A DNA stretch of 64,000 nt from Solemya velum gill symbiont (GCF_000787395.1 NZ_JRAA01000002.1:806001-870000), one strand, 5' to 3'. Numbered from the stretch's first letter, positions 53,144 to 63,220 are shown. Notes: generated from the letters alone by a model not told the origin. A program made the numbers and translations.

Positions 53144-53977
53144 CTAACCCGGCTTGCGCTGGCATGGACAATCAATTGCATAAAGTACGGGAGGCTCCAC
53201 GTCAATGCGCAGAGCAGACAATTCACCGCCCCACAGGCACCCCGTGTCCAGTGCCCATGTATTGGCTTCATGGTGATAACCGAGCATCGACCAGTGTCCG
53301 AACAGAAGTTTGATATTCTCCGATTGTCGCCCGGGTACCAGGTACCATGGCAAAAGCCCCTTCTTCTGGGAACCCGGCGCACCCTTCTCATCGAGAGCCA
53401 GGTGTCCATCCTGCGTACAGAAGCGCAGTCGCGTAAAGCAGTTGGTAATAAAGCGGAGACGTTCCTGCCCGCCCAGATCCTCGCTCCAGAGGTTCGGTTT
53501 GTCGCCATACATCTCGGCAAAATAGTGCTCTCTGCAGCGTTGATCGGCAAGCACCGACTCCACCTCCTGTGCACAGGCGAGAGCCTGGGTCAGGTCCCAT
53601 TGTGGCGGCAAACCGGCGTGTATCAGGCAGAAGTCAAATTCCGGGGTCGTATGCATCAAGGGGCGCAGGCACAGCCACTCGAGTAACTCGTCGCGATCAG
53701 GCGCATCAAAAATGGGCTGAAGATCATTTTTCAGCTTCTTCTTGCCCCCCGTACTCCAGGTCGCGAGCAGATGCAGGTCATGATTGCCGAGCACACATAC
53801 CGCGCTGCCCCCCAACTCCTTGACGAAGCGCAGAACTTCCAGTGACTTGGGTCCGCGATTGACGAGATCGCCTGCGAACCAGAGCTGATCCTGTTGTGCG
53901 TCGAATTCGATATGCTCAAGGAGGCGCTGTAATTCATCAAAACAGCCCTGCACATCGCCGATTACATAAGTTGCCAT
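53144..53977 (-). CDS. apaH: Bis(5'-nucleosyl)-tetraphosphatase (symmetrical) ApaH
   Basis: A 277-residue metallophosphatase. The PPP-type motifs GDVQG, GDLVNRG and GNHDLH are present, and a late GHW as metal ligand. It splits Ap4A to two ADP and also removes Np4 caps from RNA. It is often next to ksgA, which is not in this window. Confidence 0.95.
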   Translation of the reverse strand: MATYVIGDVQGCFDELQRLLEHIEFDAQQDQLWFAGDLVNRGPKSLEVLRFVKELGGSAVCVLGNHDLHLLATWSTGGKKKLKNDLQPIFDAPDRDELLEWLCLRPLMHTTPEFDFCLIHAGLPPQWDLTQALACAQEVESVLADQRCREHYFAEMYGDKPNLWSEDLGGQERLRFITNCFTRLRFCTQDGHLALDEKGAPGSQKKGLLPWYLVPGRQSENIKLLFGHWSMLGYHHEANTWALDTGCLWGGELSALRIDVEPPVLYAIDCPCQRKPG

Positions 53978-54087
53978 GCATGCCCCGGATTATTCATTCG
54001 CAACCAAGTATACATACTCTCAACCCCGATGGAATATGCTAATCTTGAATTTTGCAGCGGGCATCACAGAAGAGGAATAGCAGAGGC

Positions 54088-54507
54088 ATGAAAGCACGAG
54101 TCAAATGGGTCGAAGGCATGATGATGGTAGGTGAATCTCCAAGCGGCCACGGGGTTGTTATGGATGGACCTCCCAACCTTGGCGGTCAAGACCTCGGTGT
54201 TCGTCCAATGGAGATGTTATTGCTCGGCATGGGCGGCTGCACCCAGATTGATGTGATGATGATCCTCAACAAGTCCCGTCAACAGGTCTCCTCCTGCGAA
54301 GTCATCCTTGATGCGGAACGTGCAGACGAAATACCGCAGGTTTTCACGCGTATCCACGCCCACTTTATCGTCAAGGGACGCGACCTTAGCGAAAAACACG
54401 TCAAGCGAGCCATCGAGTTGAGTGCCGAAAAATACTGTTCAGCCTCAATCATGCTCGGCAAAATGGCGAAAATAACCCACGATTATGAAATTATCGAGGA
54501 GGATTGA
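54088..54507 (+). CDS. OsmC-family protein (YhfA-like)
   Basis: A 139-residue OsmC-fold protein. The peroxidatic-type cysteine pair is seen: one in GMGGCTQID and one in SSCEVILD. The family reduces organic peroxides or binds reactive small molecules. The ATG at 54088 (MKARVKWVEG) matches family length; an upstream start has no support. Confidence 0.88.
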   Translation: MKARVKWVEGMMMVGESPSGHGVVMDGPPNLGGQDLGVRPMEMLLLGMGGCTQIDVMMILNKSRQQVSSCEVILDAERADEIPQVFTRIHAHFIVKGRDLSEKHVKRAIELSAEKYCSASIMLGKMAKITHDYEIIEED

Positions 54508-54509
54508 TC

Positions 54510-54929
54510 ATGAGACCGGAAAAAATGCTTGGAATGCGCCATGTCGCACTCTTCGTGCGCGATCTCGAGGCGTGTGAAAACTTCTATATCAATCTGCTCG
54601 GCATGGAGCTCGAGTGGCGTCCTGACCATCAGAACGTCTACCTGACGTCGGGCAGTGACAACCTGGCGCTGCACCAGGCATCCACGGAGCACCAAAGGGA
54701 TGAAGCCGGCCAGCGACTGGATCATATCGGTTTCTTCGTCAACGCGGCTGAAGAGGTCGACCGCTGGTTCGAGTTCCTGCAGGATCATGATGTCAAAATG
54801 CGGACTAAACCACGCACGCATCGTGACGGCGCGCGCAGCTTCTACTGCTACGATCCGGATGGCACACATGTACAGATCATTCACCACCCGCCGGTCAGCC
54901 AGTGGGAGGCATTGAGGGGTGTTAACTGA
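54510..54929 (+). CDS. VOC-family (glyoxalase/bleomycin-resistance fold) protein
   Basis: A 139-residue two-module VOC protein, with MRHVALFVRDLEACENFY in module 1 and DHIGFFVNAAEE in module 2, ending with a YDPDGTHVQIIHHP strand. The metal ligands (H, H and E/Q type) are largely in place. The substrate is not predictable. ATG 54510 has GAGGAGG 6 nt upstream. The gene begins 2 nt after the osmC-like stop. Confidence 0.85.
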   Translation: MRPEKMLGMRHVALFVRDLEACENFYINLLGMELEWRPDHQNVYLTSGSDNLALHQASTEHQRDEAGQRLDHIGFFVNAAEEVDRWFEFLQDHDVKMRTKPRTHRDGARSFYCYDPDGTHVQIIHHPPVSQWEALRGVN

Positions 54930-55021
54930 CCGGGAAATGTGAAATGCACTTTTTCCTTGCCCTGACAGCGACTTGGGCATAAAGTGCGCCCCGGTTTAAT
55001 ATTCACCCAGGTTCGACGTCG

Positions 55022-55837
55022 ATGGCGAGAAAGCGCAAACTCAAACTGCACGGGTTTAACAACCTGACAAAAACACTGAGTTTCAACATCTATGACATCT
55101 GCTATGCAAGAAGCAAGGAAGAGGTCAGCTCATATATAGAGTATATAGACGAGGCATATAATGCCGAGCGCCTGACCAATATCCTGACGGATGTTGTCGA
55201 TATCATCGGTGCCAATATCCTCAATGTCGCCCACCAGGACTATGATCCGCAGGGCGCCAGCGTCACCATGCTAATCTCCGAGGAACCGATTGCAGCTGAA
55301 AAGCTCTCCAACACCGAGGCACCGGGCCCTCTTCCCGACAGTGTTGTGATGCATCTGGACAAAAGCCACGTGACCGTGCACACCTACCCAGAGAGCCACC
55401 CGGAAAACGGCATCAGTACCTTCCGTGCCGATATTGATGTTTCGACCTGTGGACGTATTTCACCCCTGAAAGCGCTCAACTACCTGATCCACTCGTTTGA
55501 CTCAGACATTGTCACGCTCGACTACCGCGTGCGAGGCTTCACCCGCGACGTTAACGGCAAAAAACACTTTACCGATCACAACATCAACTCGATTCAGAAT
55601 TATCTCGCTGCTGACACCAAGCGGCGCTACCAGATGATCGACGTCAATGTCTACCAGGAGAACCTGTTCCATACCAAGATGCTACTCAAGGATTTCAATC
55701 TGGACAGCTACCTGTTCGGCGTCGATGCCGATGACATCCCTCCCAAGGAACAGCGCTTGATCGTCGAGGCACTGAAGCGCGAAATGCTCGAAATATTTTA
55801 CGGACGTAACATTCCGAAAGGGATGAAATTGATGTGA
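55022..55837 (+). CDS. speD: S-adenosylmethionine decarboxylase proenzyme
   Basis: A 271-residue E. coli-class SpeD. The self-cleavage site K114-S115 in [12 protein letters not shown] is present; the serine becomes the pyruvoyl group. The [17 protein letters not shown] motif carries the active-site cysteine. It makes the aminopropyl donor for spermidine. speE does not follow it here. Confidence 0.95.
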   Translation: MARKRKLKLHGFNNLTKTLSFNIYDICYARSKEEVSSYIEYIDEAYNAERLTNILTDVVDIIGANILNVAHQDYDPQGASVTMLISEEPIAAEKLSNTEAPGPLPDSVVMHLDKSHVTVHTYPESHPENGISTFRADIDVSTCGRISPLKALNYLIHSFDSDIVTLDYRVRGFTRDVNGKKHFTDHNINSIQNYLAADTKRRYQMIDVNVYQENLFHTKMLLKDFNLDSYLFGVDADDIPPKEQRLIVEALKREMLEIFYGRNIPKGMKLM

Positions 55838-55853
55838 AGCGCTTACCCCATCA

Positions 55854-56606
55854 TTAGGGCAGGGGCACCCATTCGACACGGGTATCGATCGAGCCATCGT
55901 CGTTTAACTCTATCACCCTGTAGCCAGGCGGCCTGTCATCAAAATCCGATTCTTCCGAAAAGGGTACGAACTGTACGCAGGTAGAAGGCGTGCCCAGCAT
56001 CCTGATACCTTTGTGTATGCAGTCCAGTTGTTGATGAATATGTCCGCAAACCACGCCGCGTACGCGTGCTGATGTCCCGACTGCATCCCAGAAAAGATCA
56101 CTGTTCTCCAACCCGATATCATCGAGCCAGACAGTACCGACCGGATAAGGGTGGTGATGCATGAAAATCAGAATATGGCTGGCACTGGTCGATGAAATGG
56201 TCTCGATGAGATTATCCAGTTGCTCCTGGCCCAGGGAGCCATGTACCTCACCTGGTACCGAGGTATCGAGAAACACCAGCTGCCATTCACCAAGTTGCAG
56301 TTCACCGCAGCAACTCACGCTACCGTCACTGAAACTGGCCGACATCATGGCTCTGTCGTCATGGTTACCGGGAAGAGTCACTACAGGGGCATCAAGCAGC
56401 GACACCATTTGTCCGAAGCGGTTGTATATCTCCGGATGAGGATCCTGTGCAAGATCGCCGGTTGCCGCAATCAGTGCAGGGATTTGCCCACGATTTTTGA
56501 TACTGGCAAGTACTGCTGCCAGTGAATCGTCCGTATTGACACAGGACTGCCTGATTTCACCGGGCTCCCGGTGCATGTGCATATCCGTAATCTGGATCAG
56601 TTGCAT
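55854..56606 (-). CDS. cpdA: 3',5'-cyclic-nucleotide phosphodiesterase, CpdA-like
   Basis: A 250-residue class III phosphodiesterase. Metal-binding motifs are D8-M-H10, TGDLAQD, LPGNHDD, MHHHP and CGHIHQ. CpdA hydrolyses cAMP, but close homologues act on other phosphodiesters. Start 56606 (MQLIQITDMH) is preferred over a TTG 18 nt upstream, with GGGAG in front. Confidence 0.88.
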   Translation of the reverse strand: MQLIQITDMHMHREPGEIRQSCVNTDDSLAAVLASIKNRGQIPALIAATGDLAQDPHPEIYNRFGQMVSLLDAPVVTLPGNHDDRAMMSASFSDGSVSCCGELQLGEWQLVFLDTSVPGEVHGSLGQEQLDNLIETISSTSASHILIFMHHHPYPVGTVWLDDIGLENSDLFWDAVGTSARVRGVVCGHIHQQLDCIHKGIRMLGTPSTCVQFVPFSEESDFDDRPPGYRVIELNDDGSIDTRVEWVPLP

Positions 56607-56687
56607 CAGTCTGTAGACTCCCAACCACTAGAACAGGCATTATACTCTATTGAATACCGGTAACCGGCAAGCTGATATAACACCTGA

Positions 56688-57119
56688 ATGGCAACAAGTA
56701 TGAATGATGAATTGACCCAGGCAACAAACCTGCAACAACTTGGGAACGAGGTGAAACGCAGCGGACGACCTCTCCTGCTCCTCTTCACACAGGAGCACTG
56801 CGACTATTGCCATCGCCTCAAGGAAGAGATATTCCTTCCCATGAATCGAAATGCGGCGGAACGCGAACGCGTCCTGATCCGGGAGGTCAGCATTGATTTG
56901 GGTAACGAGATAACCTATTTCGATGGTACCGTGGAAGAGGGCTACCTGTTCTTCAAGAAGTACGGTCTTTTCGTCACACCCACTGTCATTCTGCTTGATT
57001 CGACCGGAACGCAAATCGGCAAGCCGTTACTCGGCGCCAACACGCTGGAGATGTACGGCTGGTATCTCGACGTGGCGATCGATGACGCCCGCCAGACAAT
57101 ATTAGCCAATCAGAAGTAG
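56688..57119 (+). CDS. Thioredoxin-fold protein (SoxW-like)
   Basis: A 143-residue protein with the redox motif C38-D-Y-C41 after TQEH, and a later FVTPTVILLDSTG with cis-proline. It resembles SoxW/thioredoxin-like DUF proteins; it has no clear signal peptide, so cytoplasmic location is likely. It overlaps the convergent beta-barrel gene by 10 nt. Confidence 0.82.
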   Translation: MATSMNDELTQATNLQQLGNEVKRSGRPLLLLFTQEHCDYCHRLKEEIFLPMNRNAAERERVLIREVSIDLGNEITYFDGTVEEGYLFFKKYGLFVTPTVILLDSTGTQIGKPLLGANTLEMYGWYLDVAIDDARQTILANQK

Positions 57120-58297
57120 CGCGCCAGTTCGACCTGCACGAAACTGTCTTTCTCGAAAGCAGCCAGTGGATCATTCACATCCACGTCAGCAAACAGCTGC
57201 GCCTCGACACTCAGCTTGTAATTCTGCCCGATGCGGCGGCTCGCCTCGACCCTGAAGGTTTTACTCGAATGGTCAAGATCGATAATGGCACCAGCCAGCA
57301 GCTCACTGCTCTGGGCATCGTTGAGCGTCAGGCGTGCACCAACGAAAAGATCATTCTGAAACGGGGCCTGCCCATCAGTGCCACGTGAATCATAGAGGTA
57401 TTCACCTATCACCCCGAGGTCCAGCGCAGAGTCGTTGATACCGACAAAGGTGTACTCAAAACCACCGGTGGCCGCCCAGTAGTCTTCGACACTGGTACTA
57501 CGATGCACTGCCTCCAGCTTCCACAACCACGCTTCGCCGGTGTACTGCAACTCGAGACCTGCCTGCTGCAACTGGTAATAGTATGGGGCAAGCAGCTCAA
57601 GTGGCTTGTCCGGGTGAGCAATAAAACCAGGCTCACGCGAGGTACCGTCAAACCACGACAGCGCATAGTCGACATTGCCGAGATAGCCGTTCCAGCGCAG
57701 TGAATAATCGAAATGGCGCTGTTCGTCATCCGACTCATAGGCAGCACTGTCGGTATCAACCGGCATCGAGGTACGTAAACGGCCATTGATGCCGGGAAAG
57801 GTACGCTCACGAAACCAGGGCATGAGGAAAACATCGATACTCCCGGTATCAAACACACGCGTGACCCGAACCATCGGCTGGCCAAGTTTCTCTTCACCGT
57901 CTACGCTCTCGACCAGGTCAGTCTGGTTGATGATATCGACCAGGTGCTGCGACTCGGTAACGCCCCAGAACACCTTGCTGATTCCGGCACGAAATTCCCA
58001 GCCATCCATGACGTGGAGATAACTGAGTTCACGGATATCTGCATGGGTACGTTCATCATCCATGCTGTCGAGACGCACGAAGGGAATAAAGGTAAAACCA
58101 TCCTTGCCGTCATTCCACTGGTGACGATATTCCGGCTGGAAGCTGAGTGAAATCCCTTCGCTCCCCTGCCCTTGCCACTGTGGACTTGAGGTGAAATAAC
58201 GGCCTTCAACGGCGATATTGCCTGACCAGTCAGCGACAGCAACAGATGAGAGAAGCGGCAACAGGCCGGCGAGTAGTATTGATTTATATTGAGTCAT
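57110..58297 (-). CDS. Outer-membrane beta-barrel protein of unknown function
   Basis: A 395-residue protein with a signal peptide (about residues 1-22, ending VAVAD) followed by alternating amphipathic strands and a terminal aromatic (ARYF), as for BamA substrates. Segments such as EFRAGISKVFWGVTESQHLVD look like DUF1302/alginate-export-type porins. Substrate is unknown. It is the last gene of the RND cassette, 18 nt after the methyltransferase gene. Confidence 0.8.
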   Translation of the reverse strand: MTQYKSILLAGLLPLLSSVAVADWSGNIAVEGRYFTSSPQWQGQGSEGISLSFQPEYRHQWNDGKDGFTFIPFVRLDSMDDERTHADIRELSYLHVMDGWEFRAGISKVFWGVTESQHLVDIINQTDLVESVDGEEKLGQPMVRVTRVFDTGSIDVFLMPWFRERTFPGINGRLRTSMPVDTDSAAYESDDEQRHFDYSLRWNGYLGNVDYALSWFDGTSREPGFIAHPDKPLELLAPYYYQLQQAGLELQYTGEAWLWKLEAVHRSTSVEDYWAATGGFEYTFVGINDSALDLGVIGEYLYDSRGTDGQAPFQNDLFVGARLTLNDAQSSELLAGAIIDLDHSSKTFRVEASRRIGQNYKLSVEAQLFADVDVNDPLAAFEKDSFVQVELARYF

Positions 58298-58315
58298 ATT
58301 TTTTTCAGATGTCGT

Positions 58316-58780
58316 CTAGATCCAACGGCGCACGCGCTCCTTGTACTGCAGATACTGGCCGCCAAACTTCTCCTCGAGAATACGTTCCTCGTGTTGAATC
58401 TGCTGTGTGTTGAGCAGCCACACAAATATCGGCAGCAGCATCCACGGAAGCAATTCACCGAGCAGAATCGCCCAGCCAGTCAGGAGAAGAAGCAGGCCGA
58501 GGTACATGGGGTTACGCGTAACCCGGTACATGCCGCCAGTAACAAGGGAGGAGGTTTCATGTAACCGTAACGGATGAAAAGTGGTTTTCGCCCTGAGAAA
58601 AAGTCCAAGCGACCAGAGGTCGATACTGATCGCAATTGCCATAACGATATAGCCGAACCGGTTCCATGGATCAGGAATCAGTTCAACAATCGGAAAGCCA
58701 TTTGCTACCGCCCACATCGCTGCGGCAAAGAGGAGCGCAAATACGGGTGGAAATATTTTTGGCAGCGGCTGTTGCATCAT
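58316..58780 (-). CDS. ICMT/PEMT-like membrane methyltransferase
   Basis: A 154-residue membrane protein with four or five helices. The isoprenylcysteine carboxylmethyltransferase-like SAM motif is visible: GGMYRVTRNPMYLGLLL, then the late EERILEEKFG glutamates. Bacterial members methylate lipids or small molecules. It is placed between the LolA-like gene and the beta-barrel gene with gaps under 20 nt, so is probably co-transcribed. Confidence 0.85.
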   Translation of the reverse strand: MMQQPLPKIFPPVFALLFAAAMWAVANGFPIVELIPDPWNRFGYIVMAIAISIDLWSLGLFLRAKTTFHPLRLHETSSLVTGGMYRVTRNPMYLGLLLLLTGWAILLGELLPWMLLPIFVWLLNTQQIQHEERILEEKFGGQYLQYKERVRRWI

Positions 58781-58794
58781 TCTCTTTCGCAGAT

Positions 58795-59577
58795 TCAGCG
58801 CAGGCGAGCCAGCGCGTTCTTGTTGAAATCACCATCACCAAGCCCGGTATTCAACTTGTAGTTTGCCCACTTCAGCGTAGTCGACTTCCCGGTCAGGTGA
58901 TTCTGCATGAACATCTCGTCGGCTCGCCAGAAATTGCCGTAAGTTTTGTAACCCTTCCATGTCAGCGTCTTCAGCTTTGAGCCCTTGCGGTCATAGTAGT
59001 CAATCTTGACCGGTCGGTACTCCCTGGCATCCAACCATGCAACCTGCTTCGAGTAGCCTGAATGCTTGTAGGCGGGTGTGCGCTCAAGCACATGGCATTT
59101 CCAGCCCTTGCCGCACGCCTCTTCCTTCAGGTACTTGTAGCTGTATTTTTCAATCTCCTGCGACCCCAGGTCCTCGAAAGCGAATTCGCTACCCATAAAA
59201 GGACCCGACTTGTTGCGTGAGGAGATACGCTTGACGCGTTTCAGTGCCGGCAGGTAGAGCCACTGGTCATCGGGCTTGAGACCATGCGAAAAAGTCAGCA
59301 TGGCAGTTCCCTTGATATCCGCCGGTTCATCAAACAGGGAGAGGCTCTTGTCACCATCGCCTTTCTGCTCAAGAGACTTAGTGCGTATCTTGCGTATACT
59401 CTCCTCACCCGAGCGGTTACGCAGCGTCATGATCATGTTAGCAGTCTGGTCTTTCCAGCCAGTGTCACGTGCATCAGCAGCCTGTGCAATACGCAGTCCT
59501 TTCTCTTCAGGGGATTCAGCAAGTACCGGCAACGTAAATGTTGCAAGCAGCAGAATACCGATCATTTTTTTCATCAC
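58795..59577 (-). CDS. LolA-like outer-membrane lipoprotein-sorting family protein
   Basis: A 260-residue exported protein with a signal peptide (about residues 1-20, ending VLAES). The LolA-like fold family PF17131-type pattern is seen: a DQTANMIMTLRNRSG strand, DQWLYLPALKRVKRISSRN and GSEFAFEDLGS. Such proteins are nearly always paired with MMPL/RND exporters and may carry a lipid between membranes. It is 25 nt downstream of the RND gene. Confidence 0.88.
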   Translation of the reverse strand: MMKKMIGILLLATFTLPVLAESPEEKGLRIAQAADARDTGWKDQTANMIMTLRNRSGEESIRKIRTKSLEQKGDGDKSLSLFDEPADIKGTAMLTFSHGLKPDDQWLYLPALKRVKRISSRNKSGPFMGSEFAFEDLGSQEIEKYSYKYLKEEACGKGWKCHVLERTPAYKHSGYSKQVAWLDAREYRPVKIDYYDRKGSKLKTLTWKGYKTYGNFWRADEMFMQNHLTGKSTTLKWANYKLNTGLGDGDFNKNALARLR

Positions 59578-59602
59578 TCACTCCGGTTGTATCTTCGTCA
59601 AT

Positions 59603-61915
59603 TCAATTAGCCTGTTTCGGCTTTTCACTGCCCTGTAACCAGCTGTCAAATCGCATCAACAACGGTGGCAGGAAAAAGAAGTCGGCAAACAGCGCCAGTG
59701 CAATTACTATTGAGACAAGTAAACCCATAGAGCTGTTCAATTCAAAAGATGAAGTTGCCAGCACCATGAAGCCTGCGACCAGTGCCACCGAGGTCACCCA
59801 CAGGGCAACGCCAACAGTTCTGAAGGCATAACGCACAGCGTTGGCTGCATCCAGTCCCTGTTCGCGACGAGCACGCAGGTACTTGCTGAGAAAATGGATC
59901 GCGTCGTCGACTACAATACCCAGCGTCATCGCGGTCACCACCGAAACGCCAAGACCGATTTCACCATCGATAACAGCCCAGATACCAAATGCCATACCAG
60001 CCGGGGCCAGGTTCGGGACCAGGCTGACAAAGCCATAGCGCCATGATTTGAGCGCAACCATCAGGATAAGCGAAATCAGTACCAGGGCGACCAGGGTGCC
60101 TCCCAGCATACTCTTGATATTGCGTGTGCCGATATGCGAGAACATCACCGTCGGGCTGGCCCCGAAGGTGAGAATATCCGGCGTATTTTCCGCCATCCAG
60201 TCGTACACGAGTTCTTCGAACTCCAGCACCTCGTTGGTCGACATGGTCTCCATGGTTACAGACAGGCGGGTTGCCTGCTTGTTGATATCGATCTGGTTAT
60301 TCAGATCCAGCCCATACGGCAGTGACATCTCGTAAAGCAGCAGGTACTGGGCAGCCAGGTCACGCTGCTGCGGCAACTTGTGCCATGCCTCATCATCACC
60401 GTGCATATTCCGGTTAAGACGCTTGAAAACATCTGTAATGGTACTGACATGCATGACATTCGGCTGGGCTCTCAGCCAATTGGCAAGATCCTCGACCTGT
60501 TGCAAATTCTTCGGATCTGATACACCGCCATCGCTGCCGCTATTCAGTGAATAATCGATGAAATAGACACCTGTCAGATTTTCGACCACAAAGTCTGTGT
60601 CAGTTCTGAACTGGATACGTTCATCAAAGTATTCAACAAACACATCGTTAGTCTCGTTCATCGGAACCAGTGCAACCAGTGCCAGTATCAGTGCGCCCAT
60701 ACCGACCAATAGCTGTTTCCTGAATTTGATAATCCAGTCAGCCAGTTTCAACATCACGTGACTATCATGCTGTTCATGCTCCTTAACCATGGAAGGCAGT
60801 AGTGTCGCCAGAGCAGGCAGAAAGCTGACAGAGAGAAGAAAGGCGATAATCACACCAATTGCAGAAGTGTTTCCAAGATCACCAAAAGGCGGTGCATCTG
60901 AGAAATTAAGCGTCAGGAATCCAATCGCGGTGGTTGCCGAGGTCAGGAACACCGGGCTGAAGTTAATGCGCATACTCTCAACCATCGCCTGATTTTTATC
61001 ATGGCCTTGTCGCAAGCCCTGCATCCAGTTAGTAAGAATATGCACACAGTCAGCTACAGCTAGTGTGAGAATAATCGCCGGTGCAGACATCATCGGCCCG
61101 GTCAACGGTATCCCCATCCAGCCGGCTAGTCCCATCGCGGAAATGACCGACATGATAATCACCAGGGCGGTGACAAGGGTACCGACAACACCACGCAACT
61201 GGATAAAAACAGTCACAACAATCAGAAGGAATGCAAGCGGCAACAGGTTGCTCGCATCATACTGGGACGCCTCGGCGAAGGCACTGTTCATCATCACCAC
61301 GCCAGTCAGGTAGACCTGCAAATCCGGGTAGGTTTCCTCCACATATGCTGCAATCTCACGCACCTTGCCGACCACGTCTGGAACTTCTTCTACCGGATTC
61401 AAGCCAGGTAGTTCGACCGTGATATTAATCGCAGTCACATGACCCTGCGGTGAGACCAGTCGGCGCTTCAGCAATGGCTCCTTGAGAGCGACGGACTTGA
61501 TATATTCGACCTCTTCATCACTCAGCCCTGCCGGTTCATCGATCAGGTCAATGACGGTCAGGTCATCTTCTTCGGAAAACGAGTGTTGAAAGTTGCTCAG
61601 CGAGTCGACACGCAGTGAATAGGGCACCTGCCACGAACGCTCCGTGACATCTATAATTGCCTCGTAGACATCACGAGTAAAGACATTGCCTCCCTTGGGT
61701 TCGAGCACAATAAGGACATTGTCATTCTTGGTGTAGGTATTCTGGAGTTCCTCGAAGGCTGTCAGCTGCGGGTTCTCCTTGCTGAAAAAGACCCGGTAAT
61801 CGCTTGAGAATGCAAGAAAACGCCCGCCGCTCGCCGCCAGGGCTACCAGCAGTATGGTCGCAACGATTACCAGCCAGCGATAACGCAATATGCCCGCTGC
61901 ATATCTTTCATTCAT
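59603..61915 (-). CDS. MMPL/RND-family exporter
   Basis: A 770-residue RND transporter with two repeats, each of one helix, a periplasmic domain and five helices. In each repeat helix 4 carries the charged motif, as in VADCVHILTNW and VVDDAIHFLSKY. The size and the lack of a fused adaptor are those of hopanoid/lipid-type MMPL transporters (HpnN-like). With the LolA-like protein it could move a lipid from inner membrane to the barrel partner. Substrate is inferred. Confidence 0.9.
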   Translation of the reverse strand: MNERYAAGILRYRWLVIVATILLVALAASGGRFLAFSSDYRVFFSKENPQLTAFEELQNTYTKNDNVLIVLEPKGGNVFTRDVYEAIIDVTERSWQVPYSLRVDSLSNFQHSFSEEDDLTVIDLIDEPAGLSDEEVEYIKSVALKEPLLKRRLVSPQGHVTAINITVELPGLNPVEEVPDVVGKVREIAAYVEETYPDLQVYLTGVVMMNSAFAEASQYDASNLLPLAFLLIVVTVFIQLRGVVGTLVTALVIIMSVISAMGLAGWMGIPLTGPMMSAPAIILTLAVADCVHILTNWMQGLRQGHDKNQAMVESMRINFSPVFLTSATTAIGFLTLNFSDAPPFGDLGNTSAIGVIIAFLLSVSFLPALATLLPSMVKEHEQHDSHVMLKLADWIIKFRKQLLVGMGALILALVALVPMNETNDVFVEYFDERIQFRTDTDFVVENLTGVYFIDYSLNSGSDGGVSDPKNLQQVEDLANWLRAQPNVMHVSTITDVFKRLNRNMHGDDEAWHKLPQQRDLAAQYLLLYEMSLPYGLDLNNQIDINKQATRLSVTMETMSTNEVLEFEELVYDWMAENTPDILTFGASPTVMFSHIGTRNIKSMLGGTLVALVLISLILMVALKSWRYGFVSLVPNLAPAGMAFGIWAVIDGEIGLGVSVVTAMTLGIVVDDAIHFLSKYLRARREQGLDAANAVRYAFRTVGVALWVTSVALVAGFMVLATSSFELNSSMGLLVSIVIALALFADFFFLPPLLMRFDSWLQGSEKPKQAN

Positions 61916-62064
61916 CCATTTGCCCTCGTTTAAAACACTGCATTAAGGAGAAATACGGCATGCTCCCTGCCATATTGAGTGCAAATAATAACAAACATCC
62001 TTGCAGAAATACCCTCATTTATTCCTCGAATCATAGTGCTCTGGTTCCATGCTATGCTCCGGTC

Positions 62065-63210
62065 ATGAAAACGCCGACACTCATCCAGAGCCTGACACAG
62101 CTTGTTGCCGCACCTTCAGTGAGCAGTACCAGTCCGGGCTGGGACCAGGACAACCGCAAGGTAATCGAACTGCTTGATCAGTGGTTCAGCAGCCTCGGTT
62201 TCACGACACTTATCCAGCCAATTCCCGGCTGCCCGGACAAGTTCAATTTAATCGCCAGCGCTGGCTCTGGTGAACAGGGATTAGTACTGGCAGGCCACAC
62301 GGACACTGTCCCCTACGACGAGGGACGCTGGCAGGTCGATCCATTCAAACTCTCGGAGCGTGACAACAGGCTCTACGGACTCGGCAGCTGCGACATGAAG
62401 GGCTTTTTCAGTCTTGTACTTGAGGCAGTGCGTGACCTGGACCTGAAACAGCTGAAACAGCCATTGACCATCATAGCCACTGCTGATGAAGAGACCACCA
62501 TGTGCGGTGCCAAGGCACTAGGAAACCTTGGACAACACCTCGGGCGCCACGTAGTGATCGGCGAACCAACCAGTAACCGTCCAATCCGCATGCACAAAGG
62601 CATGATGATGCGCGCATTGCGTATCCGGGGTTCATCCGGCCACTCAAGTGATCCTTCTCTTGGTAACAGTGCACTGGATGCGATGCAGGCCGCAATGCAG
62701 GAACTGCTCGAATGGCGCAAGCAACTACAAGAGAACTACCGCAACCCCCTGTTTGCTGTCGAAGTGCCAACTCTCAACCTGGGGCATATTCACGGCGGAG
62801 ACAGCCCTAATCGCATTTGTGCAGAGTGTGAACTCCATTTCGACCTGCGTCCGCTTCCCGGTATGAACCTCGATCAATTACATGGTGAAATCGAGCAACT
62901 CATCGAAAAACGGCTTGGAGATCGAGGTCTGCAGATCACGCTGGAAAAGACATTCGATGGAATCCCACCGATGGAAACAGCTGCTGAAGCGGCGATAGTG
63001 AAAGCTGCCGAGAGCCTGACAGGGCACCAGGCAGAAACAGTTGCCTTCGGCACCGAGGCACCTTATTTCAACGCCATGGGTATGGAGACTGTCGTTATGG
63101 GGCCAGGCGATATCGCGCAGGCACATCAGCCAAATGAGTTTGTCGCCATTGATCAGTTACAGCCGGGTGTTGATATTCTCAAGTCCCTGATCAAAAAGTT
63201 TTGCCTTTAA
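62065..63210 (+). CDS. argE: Acetylornithine deacetylase
   Basis: A 381-residue M20 peptidase-family enzyme. Metal ligands include H78-x-D80 (GHTDTVP), D110 in GSCDMKG and the catalytic pair E142-E143; a late GTEAPYF completes the site. It releases ornithine and acetate in arginine synthesis. The ATG at 62065 (MKTPTLIQSL) is preferred; a much longer open frame upstream would run into the RND gene region. argA does not follow, so operon partners are not seen. Confidence 0.93.
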   Translation: MKTPTLIQSLTQLVAAPSVSSTSPGWDQDNRKVIELLDQWFSSLGFTTLIQPIPGCPDKFNLIASAGSGEQGLVLAGHTDTVPYDEGRWQVDPFKLSERDNRLYGLGSCDMKGFFSLVLEAVRDLDLKQLKQPLTIIATADEETTMCGAKALGNLGQHLGRHVVIGEPTSNRPIRMHKGMMMRALRIRGSSGHSSDPSLGNSALDAMQAAMQELLEWRKQLQENYRNPLFAVEVPTLNLGHIHGGDSPNRICAECELHFDLRPLPGMNLDQLHGEIEQLIEKRLGDRGLQITLEKTFDGIPPMETAAEAAIVKAAESLTGHQAETVAFGTEAPYFNAMGMETVVMGPGDIAQAHQPNEFVAIDQLQPGVDILKSLIKKFCL

Positions 63211-63220
63211 ACAGAAATTG

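Noticed and set aside
61804-62064. Longer N-terminus for ArgE
   Set aside because: The extra 87 codons overlap the start of the divergent RND gene and show no M20 similarity.
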